DNA of 13,812 nt, taken from Prevotellaceae bacterium (GTDB lineage Bacteria; Bacteroidota; Bacteroidia; Bacteroidales; Bacteroidaceae). Below the pieces are notes generated by a model. It was not told where the DNA came from, did no database searches, and saw only the letters and a list, made by a program, of their open reading frames with translations. Shown here one piece after another: positions 1 to 6,930 of the stretch; position 1 is the first letter of the stretch; each line of letters opens with the position of its first letter. Made by a program: the position numbers and the translations under genes. The stretch is taken from the NCBI GenBank assembly GCA_003150315.1, contig QAML01000086.1, positions 1 through 13,812 on the forward strand. The letters are read 5' to 3'.

Positions 1-49
1 TATTTTAAAATAAGTGCCTTGTATTTTAAAATATATGCCTTATATTTTT
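1..49. repeat. Array of 21-bp AT-rich repeat units (copy 1, cut by the window edge)
   Basis: Units start at 1, 22 and 43, exactly 21 bases apart. Each begins TATTTT, the first two carry the palindrome TATTTTAAAATA, and the units are joined by GTGCCTTG or ATGCCTTA. The whole 49-base block matches 10476-10524 with three mismatches (positions 7, 38 and 42). It may extend further left than this window shows. What it does is unknown. A 21-base period is two helical turns, which would place any bound protein on one face of the DNA; that is inference. Confidence 0.75.
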
Positions 50-472
50 TGCCTTTTCAAACATCTGAAAAACAACGACTTATGCATACCTTTCAAAATC
101 CTCATTATCGTCTGATTTTCAGTTGTTTGCGAATTTTTATGTCCGACTGCGTAATTTCGGTAAAACGTTGCAGCATTGCCATAACTAAATTCCGTTTCCG
201 CACATCGGCATGAGCCTCATTGTTTGGGCTACATCCGCGTACCCTATAGCCGTCATGCCGTAACCATATAAAGAAACCGTTGCACACCACGCCCGTTCGC
301 ATCGCCAAAGCATGTGGTTTTACGCCGCCGTCGCTTTTTTAACAGTACAAAAAAGCGGAATTGGCTTTTTATTCGTAACTTTACGCTTGTAAATTCGGGT
401 AATTGGCACCATAAAGCAACTGTGTGCCCCCGCAATGTTTTATAAATCAAGAATAAAAAATGACACTATATA
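50..472. other. Non-coding region upstream of recJ
   Basis: No convincing gene is seen on either strand; the short open frames have no recognisable protein features. It contains a hairpin at 332-357. A loose match to a Bacteroidota -7 box (TAACTTTA, 376-383) lacks a properly spaced -33 box, so the recJ promoter is not resolved. The end of an upstream gene is not visible, so whether recJ is the first gene of its transcript cannot be settled. Confidence 0.6.
332..357. other. Short inverted repeat, possible hairpin
   Basis: CGCTTTTTT (332-340) and AAAAAAGCG (349-357) form a perfect 9-bp stem with loop AACAGTAC. The stem is mostly A-T pairs and no separate U-tract follows, so this is a poor intrinsic terminator. 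It could be a weak terminator for an upstream gene or simply AT-rich noise. Confidence 0.35.
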
Positions 473-2194
473 ATGAATTACAAATGGAAATACACTCCTC
501 CCTCACCCGAGGAAGAAGAAGCGGCGCGCAAGCTTGCAGAGGAGCTGGGCATTCACCCGATATTGGGACGGTTGCTGTTGAATCGCTGCATAACGACGCC
601 GGCTGAAGCAAAGAAATTTTTCCACCCGCAACTTTCCGACCTCCACGACCCGTTTCTCATGAACGATATGCGTGAAGCCGTTGATGCTGTCAACCATGCC
701 GTGGGACACAACGACCGTATTCTCGTTTTCGGCGATTACGATGTGGACGGTTGCACGGCTGTTACGGTGGTATACAAGTTTCTTAAAGCCTATTGCTCAA
801 ACATTGATTACTACATCCCCGACCGCTACGACGAAGGCTACGGACTGTCGAAACGCTGTATAGACTACGCTTTCGAAACGGGGGTGAAGCTGATGATAGT
901 TCTCGATTGCGGCATAAAAGCAATCGAAGAAGTGGCTTATGCAAACTCGCGCGGGATAGGCGTAATAATTTGCGATCACCACGTTCCCGATGCCGAGCTG
1001 CCCGATGCCGTAGCCATACTCAATCCCAAGCGGAAGGATTCCACTTATCCCTATGCCCACCTGTGCGGATGCGGCGTGGGATTCAAACTCATGCAGGCTT
1101 TTGCACGCGACAACGGCATTGAGTTCAACAAACTCATATCCCTGCTTGACCTCTGTGCCATAAGCATTGCCAGCGATATAGTACCCGTTACGGGAGAAAA
1201 CAGGATTCTTGCCTATCACGGGCTGCGCCGTTTGAACAGCAACCCTTCAATGGGCGTGGAAGCCATAATTGAGTTGTGCGGTCTCGAAGGCAAAGAGCTT
1301 ACAATGAACGATATTGTGTTCAAAATCGGTCCGCGCATAAACGCCTCGGGACGTATGATGAACGGAAAAGAAACAGTGGCTCTGCTTACGGAACGCGAAC
1401 ACGACGCAGCCATGGAAAGGGCTAACAGAATAAACCTTTACAACGAGGCACGCAAGGACATTGACAAACAAATGACCGAAGAGGCAAACAAGATTGTGGA
1501 CGGGATAGACAATCTTGACAATCTGCGCTCTCTCGTGGTATACGACCCCTCGTGGCACAAAGGCGTAGTGGGCATTGTGGCTTCACGACTCACCGAAGTC
1601 TACTATCGTCCCGCCGTGGTGCTGACCCTCTCCGACGGATTCGCCACAGGCAGTGCACGCTCCGTGGTTGGTTTCGACATATATAAGGCAGTGGAAAGCT
1701 GTCGCGACTTGTTGGAAAACTTCGGTGGGCATACCTATGCCGTGGGATTGACTTTGAAACCCGAAAACGTGAGTGCTTTCAAACATCGCTTCGAACAATA
1801 CGTGGAAAGCAACATAAGCGAGGAACAAACCGAAGCAAGTCTTGACATATCAGCCATAATAGACTTCCGGGATATAACACAGAAATTCCGCAACGACATG
1901 AAGCGTTTCAATCCTTTCGGTCCCGGAAATCCCAAGCCCCTGTTTTGCACAAAACGTGTATACGACTATGGCACGAGTAAGGTGGTGGGACGCGAGCAGG
2001 AGCACATCAAGCTGGAACTTGTGGACAACAAGTCAAACAACATAGTAAACGGAATAGCTTTCGGACAGAGTTCGCAGGCAAGATACATAAAAACAAAACG
2101 CGCATTCGACATCTGCTATTCCATAGAAGAGAATGTACGCCGCCACGGCGAGTTGCAACTGCAAATAGAAGACATTCGTCCGGCAGCAGAATAG
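473..2194 (+). CDS. recJ: Single-stranded-DNA-specific exonuclease RecJ
   Basis: RecJ degrades single-stranded DNA 5' to 3' with Mn2+ or Mg2+ and acts with a RecQ helicase in RecF-pathway recombination, stalled-fork processing and base-excision and mismatch repair. The 573 residues are a normal RecJ length. The DHH phosphoesterase domain shows GDYDVDG (87-93), VLDCGI (143-148) and CDHH (167-170). GPRINASGR (286-294) follows. The DHHA1 part has GSARS (393-397) and FGGH (417-420), and the C-terminal OB-like domain has NPFGPGNPKP (480-489). All metal-binding residues seem present. In the segment after GGH, valine 424 stands where alanine is usual (AVG rather than AAG), a mild change. An ATG at 460 is in another frame, so 473 is the start. 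recQ starts 9 bases after the stop, so the two are probably cotranscribed. Confidence 0.97.
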   Translation: MNYKWKYTPPSPEEEEAARKLAEELGIHPILGRLLLNRCITTPAEAKKFFHPQLSDLHDPFLMNDMREAVDAVNHAVGHNDRILVFGDYDVDGCTAVTVVYKFLKAYCSNIDYYIPDRYDEGYGLSKRCIDYAFETGVKLMIVLDCGIKAIEEVAYANSRGIGVIICDHHVPDAELPDAVAILNPKRKDSTYPYAHLCGCGVGFKLMQAFARDNGIEFNKLISLLDLCAISIASDIVPVTGENRILAYHGLRRLNSNPSMGVEAIIELCGLEGKELTMNDIVFKIGPRINASGRMMNGKETVALLTEREHDAAMERANRINLYNEARKDIDKQMTEEANKIVDGIDNLDNLRSLVVYDPSWHKGVVGIVASRLTEVYYRPAVVLTLSDGFATGSARSVVGFDIYKAVESCRDLLENFGGHTYAVGLTLKPENVSAFKHRFEQYVESNISEEQTEASLDISAIIDFRDITQKFRNDMKRFNPFGPGNPKPLFCTKRVYDYGTSKVVGREQEHIKLELVDNKSNNIVNGIAFGQSSQARYIKTKRAFDICYSIEENVRRHGELQLQIEDIRPAAE

Positions 2195-2203
2195 CACCGG
2201 ACA

Positions 2204-4114
2204 ATGCCGCAACAGAAAATGGGCGACATATTCAGCGAAACTCTCAAAGAATATTGGGGCTATGACGATTTTCGCGGCATTCAGCGCGAAATAATCGAAA
2301 GCATTGCCTTGGGACGAGACACGCTCGGACTCATGCCTACGGGAGGAGGAAAGTCCATAACCTTTCAAGTGCCCACCCTCGCAGGTTCCGGTCTTTGTCT
2401 TGTGGTAACTCCGCTCGTGGCTCTCATGAAAGACCAGGTAATGGCTCTGAGAAGACGCGGCATAAAAGCCACCGCCGTTTACAACGGAATGAAACAGGAC
2501 GAAATAATCGCCGCTCTCGAAAACTGTATTCTCGGCGATTACAAATTCTTATACGTCTCGCCCGAACGACTTGCCTCGGAATATTTTTTGTGGAAGGCAA
2601 AGAAAATGCCCGTAAGCCTCATAACCGTGGACGAAGCCCACTGTATATCGCAATGGGGCTATGATTTCCGCCCGTCATACCTCAAGATAAACGAAATTCG
2701 CAAGATATTCCCCCAAGCACCGGTTCTTGCCCTCACCGCAACAGCCACAAATGACGTGGTGGAGGACATTCAGAAAAAACTGAACTTCAAAGAACCGAAT
2801 GTGTTCCGCATGAGTTTCGAGCGAAAGAACCTCACATACGTTGTAAGGAACACCGAGGACAAACCGGGGGAACTGCTTCACATTCTAAAAAGCTACGGAG
2901 GCTCGGCAATAGTCTACACGCGAAACCGCCGCATGACCACGGAAGTGGCAAAGTATCTGAAAGAAAACAATATCACAGCCCTTAATTATCACGCAGGTCT
3001 GACACGGATTGACAAAGACCTGCGCCAAAAAAGCTGGTACGAGGGAGAAACAAGAGTTATGGTGGCAACCAATGCTTTCGGTATGGGCATTGACAAAGCC
3101 GATGTAAGGCTTGTGATACATATAGAGTGTCCCGATTCGCCCGAAGCATATTTTCAAGAAGCAGGGAGAGCCGGAAGAGACGGACTGCAAGCGTATGCCG
3201 TACTTCTGTACAACAAAAACGATCGAGTCAAGTTGCTTAGAAGAGTGTCGCAGACCTTTCCTCCCGTGTCCGTCATAAGAAAAGTTTACGACTACATGGC
3301 ATACTTTTTTGAACTTGCCGTGGGAGACGGATACTATGTTTCATATAATTTCAACCTCACGCAATTCTGCACACAATATCACATGTTTCCCGAAGTAGTG
3401 GAAAGTTCGCTGCACATACTGACACGCGCGGGATATATACTGTACTCCGAAGAAGAAGACATAAAACCGCGAGTAGTATTCATGCTAAATCGCGACGAAC
3501 TGTACAGAATAAACAACACTTCTCCTGAAAGCGAAAGCGTTATTCAGGCATTGCTTAGAAACTATGGCGGAATCTTTACCGATTACACTTTTATCGACGA
3601 GCAGGTATTGGCTGACTATTGTGGCATGTCGCGAGAACATATTGTTGAAATACTCAAAGGTCTGTCGCATCAGAGAATCATACATTTCATTCCCCATAAG
3701 CGCACTCCGCGTGTTACTTATCTGCAACGCCGCGTGCTATCTGAAGAACTCGTGATAAGCAATGAAGTTTACGAGCAAAGAAAAGAGGAATACATCACCC
3801 GAATAAAAACCATGATAGACTATTGTGAGGACGATGTATGCCATAGTCGTTTCCTGCTGAATTATTTTGACGAAAAAGACGCACGGGACTGCGGGAAATG
3901 CGAAATATGTCTGTTGCACAAACATCGCATTCCCGCAGCAAAAGCAACGGAACAAGCCTTCGCCGCAATAAGAACAATCTTAAGCAAACCGCACTTCGCC
4001 GCCGAAATAACCGTTCCCGGCATTCCGGCATCGGTCATTTCGGAAGTTTTGCAAAGAATGGTGCAAAACGGAGAAGTTACGATAGATAACGGACGTTACA
4101 TCCTCCGCAATTAA
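2204..4114 (+). CDS. recQ: RecQ-family ATP-dependent DNA helicase, Bacteroidota form without HRDC
   Basis: This is a superfamily 2 helicase that unwinds DNA 3' to 5' and makes single strands for RecJ, its operon partner. Seen in the 636 residues: Walker A MPTGGGKS (44-51), DEAH box (143-146) followed by CISQWGYDFRPSYL, motif III LALTATAT (175-182), motif V FGMGIDKADVR (292-302) and motif VI QEAGRAGRDG (318-327). Cysteines 546, 563, 566 and 569 reproduce the C-X16-C-X2-C-X2-C zinc motif of E. coli RecQ. Here that motif comes about 200 residues after the helicase core instead of about 40, and the gap (about 350-540) looks winged-helix-like. The last 60 residues look like another small helical or winged-helix module, not HRDC. 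A second in-frame ATG at 2219 could also be the start; 2204 is preferred because it lies closest to recJ. No Shine-Dalgarno sequence is seen. Confidence 0.95.
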   Translation: MPQQKMGDIFSETLKEYWGYDDFRGIQREIIESIALGRDTLGLMPTGGGKSITFQVPTLAGSGLCLVVTPLVALMKDQVMALRRRGIKATAVYNGMKQDEIIAALENCILGDYKFLYVSPERLASEYFLWKAKKMPVSLITVDEAHCISQWGYDFRPSYLKINEIRKIFPQAPVLALTATATNDVVEDIQKKLNFKEPNVFRMSFERKNLTYVVRNTEDKPGELLHILKSYGGSAIVYTRNRRMTTEVAKYLKENNITALNYHAGLTRIDKDLRQKSWYEGETRVMVATNAFGMGIDKADVRLVIHIECPDSPEAYFQEAGRAGRDGLQAYAVLLYNKNDRVKLLRRVSQTFPPVSVIRKVYDYMAYFFELAVGDGYYVSYNFNLTQFCTQYHMFPEVVESSLHILTRAGYILYSEEEDIKPRVVFMLNRDELYRINNTSPESESVIQALLRNYGGIFTDYTFIDEQVLADYCGMSREHIVEILKGLSHQRIIHFIPHKRTPRVTYLQRRVLSEELVISNEVYEQRKEEYITRIKTMIDYCEDDVCHSRFLLNYFDEKDARDCGKCEICLLHKHRIPAAKATEQAFAAIRTILSKPHFAAEITVPGIPASVISEVLQRMVQNGEVTIDNGRYILRN

Positions 4115-4123
4115 GCTATTGCG
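4106..4123. terminator. Possible small bidirectional hairpin across the recQ/rhamnosidase stop codons
   Basis: CGCAAT (4106-4111) and ATTGCG (4118-4123) form a perfect 6-bp stem around TAAGCT, so both stop codons lie in the hairpin. No U-run follows on either strand. It may help end both transcripts, but it is short and could be chance. Confidence 0.25.
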
Positions 4124-6746
4124 CGAGCTGCTCCGCCTTGAATTTCATTTTATATTCCCCGGCTTTCAAGATTTCTTCCTTGTTTGCACCGCTCTTCATA
4201 GGCACATAAAGAGTAGCCGTTGTATTTGCCGGAACACTAACAGAGTATTCCACAACACTGCGTCTCTTGTTCCACGTCCACTTTGAGACAATTTCGCCGT
4301 AAGGAGTATTATGGCGTGCCTCAAACGAATCAAGTTTCTTTACAAAATTGGGACGCAATATAATATTCTTGAATCCCGGATTGTTTTCATCAGGGAAAAT
4401 TCCTCCAAGAGCCTTATATGGCCATGCACCAATCTCTCCAAACATAATATGATTGTCGGAAATGTCCCGAGTAGCTTTCAAATCCCAATTCTCAAGTAGG
4501 GAAGTCGCACCGTTTACTACCCACCAGCCCCAAGAAGGATAGGTATCTTGAACAGCAACATTGTAAGCAATGTCGGCATAACCGTTTTCGCTCAAAGCAT
4601 TAAGCACCGCTTTTGCGCCAAGTACCCCACAGTCTATATGACATCCCGCAGCTTTTACGCTTTCTGCGAGAGCGGAGGCTGCTTTTGCCCTAATATCTTC
4701 GGGAACTACGTTCCACATTAAAGGCATACTCTGTTCGGTTTGTGAACCTCCCGCATAAACGCCCGTATCTCGGTTAAGAAACTTATTGTTTATGGCATCG
4801 CGAATCTGTTGTGCCAATTTGGAGTAATGATCATGATCTTCCGCTTTGCCAAACAGTTTTGCAGCTTTGGCAAGTATCGTGGCATCGACATAAAAATAGA
4901 TTGACGAAGATAGTTCTTTGTCGGAGCGCGTTTTTACTGGCACCCAATCGCCGCGTCCCCAGGAAGAAAGATGCGAAGGACTGTTGCGGTCAACATAATC
5001 CACGTATCGTTTTATATTATCATAACAATCGCGCAACGGACGTTCGTCGCCATAGAAAAGATAAAGATTCCACGGGATAATAGCTATGGTACTTGTCCAA
5101 TCCAAACCGTTGTCCGTGCCATAGCCCCAACCATCGGTAGGAATAATATCGGGTAAAACACCATTAGGTTGCTGTTCGTCGCGATGATCTGCGAGCCATT
5201 TGTCATAAACCGTGAAACCGTCGTAATTATATAGCCCGGTTTCTATAGCCAAATGCCCGTCGCCCGTCCAACCGTTCTTTTCGCGCTGCGGACAATCGGT
5301 GGGATAGCCCATGAAATTGGAAATATAAGCCTGACGTGTGGCTGCAACTATTTTGTCAAGCAACGGATTCGAAGACTTAATGCTTCCCGCCGATGCCACA
5401 TCGCTATGAGTGAAATGCGCAACCATATTGTTCTGCTCCATGTATATAGGACGCGAGGCGGAAACCTGCACATATCGAAATCCCTTGTAACTGAACGAAG
5501 CCGTAAAGCAATCGTCGCCACCGCTAAGCGTCAGAATATCGGTTTGAAATGGTTCCGTGTTTTTGTCGCCGCGATAGTAAACGTCAATATTGCTCAAGTC
5601 CAGACTTCCGTCCTTATGCAGACGTTCTCCATGCGATATTCTCACCACCGTACCGCTGTCGCCGCGAAGTTTAACAGTTGTAACGCCCGCCATATTCTTT
5701 CCGAAGTCATATATATATGTCGAATCGTTCAACTTCTTCATTCCTTTTGCCGCTATGTCCTCCACAAAACGAATCGGCTCCATAGCCTGTGCGCTGACAA
5801 TAGGTGCAGGAGCCTGACGAAGTCTTACACCGCCCCATTTCGAATCGTTATATTCCGGTGTATCCCAGCCTTGCAGTAAGTTTTTATTGAAATCGTAATG
5901 CTCGCCCGTATATATATTATTGTATACAAGCGGTCCGTCCGAAGACGAACGCCAGCTCAAATCCGTGGGAACGGTTGCCACACTGCCGTCATCGTATGTA
6001 ATTCTCAAATCCATGCACATTGCAGGACGCTGTCGCCACGGGGCACGTTCAAAGTCCCATACGGCAAATGCCTGATGGTTATACCAGCCGTTTCCCAACA
6101 CTACTCCCACAACGTTTATGCCTTCGTGAAGCAAAGATGTTACGTCAAAAGTTACATATTTGCAACGCCGGTCATAGCGGGTGTACACAGGGTCGAGAAA
6201 ATGGTCGCCAACTTTTTTGCCGTTCACCGAAAGCGTGAAAAGCCCTCCCGCCGAAATATACGCCCGTGCCGTTTTCACATGTTTCTCCACATTGAAAGTT
6301 TTTCTGAAATACGGTGCCGGCTTGTAATCACGGCTGTTATTGTCGCTTATCCACGCCCCCTGCCAGTTTTTAACGCTCATCATACCGGTTTCAAACCGTG
6401 CCACGGGCGACACATTGGTTTTGCCGTCTTTCCCCACGGTTTCCACGCGCCAGAAATACGTTGTGAACGGTTTCAAAGGCTTTCCTGCATATACCACATT
6501 CTGTTTGTCAGTCTCCACAACGCCCGTGCTCCACGCGCTTCCCTTTCCCGCAGCTGCCGCTACGCTGTCGGTGTCCACCACAAGCGCATAACTTTTCTGA
6601 CTTTCGCCTAAAGTCTGCCACGAAAGTCTCGGAGCGTTGTTGTCAATGCCGAGCGGCGAAACAAGATGTTCGGTCTTTAAGTTTTTTTGCGCCGTCAAAC
6701 TCATTGCAGAAGCGCAAACCATCAATGCGTAAATTCTTATCTTCAT
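4116..6746 (-). CDS. Secreted alpha-L-rhamnosidase, glycoside hydrolase family 78
   Basis: GH78 enzymes are inverting hydrolases that release terminal alpha-L-rhamnose from plant pectin side chains, flavonoid glycosides or bacterial glycans; the substrate here is unknown. The 876-residue protein begins with a signal peptide (about 1-19, MKIRIYALMV... LTAQ) and probably acts in the periplasm or outside. An Fn3-like N-terminal part is followed by beta-sandwich domains (about 125-330 and 335-445), the (alpha/alpha)6 catalytic domain (about 455-795) and a C-terminal beta domain (800-876). The family signature DCPQREKNGWTGD spans 484-496. NHIMFGEIGAW (765-775) carries Glu771, the likely catalytic base by family comparison; Glu489 or a nearby acid is a candidate proton donor. 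The gene converges on recQ with one base between stops and diverges from the lipoprotein gene. No SusC/D genes are nearby, so it is an orphan in this window. Confidence 0.95.
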   Translation of the reverse strand: MKIRIYALMVCASAMSLTAQKNLKTEHLVSPLGIDNNAPRLSWQTLGESQKSYALVVDTDSVAAAAGKGSAWSTGVVETDKQNVVYAGKPLKPFTTYFWRVETVGKDGKTNVSPVARFETGMMSVKNWQGAWISDNNSRDYKPAPYFRKTFNVEKHVKTARAYISAGGLFTLSVNGKKVGDHFLDPVYTRYDRRCKYVTFDVTSLLHEGINVVGVVLGNGWYNHQAFAVWDFERAPWRQRPAMCMDLRITYDDGSVATVPTDLSWRSSSDGPLVYNNIYTGEHYDFNKNLLQGWDTPEYNDSKWGGVRLRQAPAPIVSAQAMEPIRFVEDIAAKGMKKLNDSTYIYDFGKNMAGVTTVKLRGDSGTVVRISHGERLHKDGSLDLSNIDVYYRGDKNTEPFQTDILTLSGGDDCFTASFSYKGFRYVQVSASRPIYMEQNNMVAHFTHSDVASAGSIKSSNPLLDKIVAATRQAYISNFMGYPTDCPQREKNGWTGDGHLAIETGLYNYDGFTVYDKWLADHRDEQQPNGVLPDIIPTDGWGYGTDNGLDWTSTIAIIPWNLYLFYGDERPLRDCYDNIKRYVDYVDRNSPSHLSSWGRGDWVPVKTRSDKELSSSIYFYVDATILAKAAKLFGKAEDHDHYSKLAQQIRDAINNKFLNRDTGVYAGGSQTEQSMPLMWNVVPEDIRAKAASALAESVKAAGCHIDCGVLGAKAVLNALSENGYADIAYNVAVQDTYPSWGWWVVNGATSLLENWDLKATRDISDNHIMFGEIGAWPYKALGGIFPDENNPGFKNIILRPNFVKKLDSFEARHNTPYGEIVSKWTWNKRRSVVEYSVSVPANTTATLYVPMKSGANKEEILKAGEYKMKFKAEQLAQ

Positions 6747-6821
6747 GATATTTTACTTTCTAAAAACACAGATTTCCCAAACAGTTGCCCCTGTTTGATT
6801 TCTTTTCAGATTCTTTATTGG

Positions 6822-6829
6822 CAAAAATA
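6822..6829 (-). promoter_or_regulatory. Probable -7 box of the rhamnosidase promoter
   Basis: On the minus strand this reads TATTTTTG, matching the Bacteroidota -7 consensus TAnnTTTG, about 75 bases before the start codon. No TTTG is present at the usual -33 spacing, only a minimal TG about 19 bases upstream. Together with TATTTTTGC at 6885-6893 it forms a 9-bp inverted repeat (GCAAAAATA, 6821-6829), so the two divergent genes have identical -7 boxes. Confidence 0.5.
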
Positions 6830-6884
6830 ACATTTCCACGGCAATTGACACGGCTGCACACCATACAAATTGCTTGTATTTTAG

Positions 6885-6892
6885 TATTTTTG
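6885..6892 (+). promoter_or_regulatory. Probable -7 box of the lipoprotein promoter
   Basis: TATTTTTG matches TAnnTTTG exactly. Transcription would start near 6899, so the ATG at 6874 would be outside the transcript and 6931 is the credible start. Immediately upstream, CTTGTATTTTA (6873-6883) is identical to part of the 21-bp repeat arrays at 18-28 and 10493-10503. No good TTTG is seen at -33. Confidence 0.5.
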
Positions 6893-6930
6893 CAAACATC
6901 AGAAACATATTTTCCACTAAAAACCGAATT

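Noticed and set aside
54..119. Small inverted repeats TTTTCA/TGAAAA (54-59, 66-71) and AAAATC/GATTTT (95-100, 114-119)
   Set aside because: Six-base A-T-rich stems are expected by chance in sequence of this composition.
1583..1828. Minus-strand frames inside recJ
   Set aside because: recJ has all family motifs in one frame through this region. The opposite frames are by-products.
5253..6611. Two long plus-strand open frames (5253-5879 and 5898-6611)
   Set aside because: Both are antisense to the rhamnosidase, which has an unbroken family match across the region. Their translations have no signal, domain or composition typical of a real protein.
6874..6930. Longer N-terminus for the lipoprotein starting at 6874
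   Set aside because: It starts upstream of the -7 box and places 19 extra residues before a well-formed lipoprotein signal peptide.
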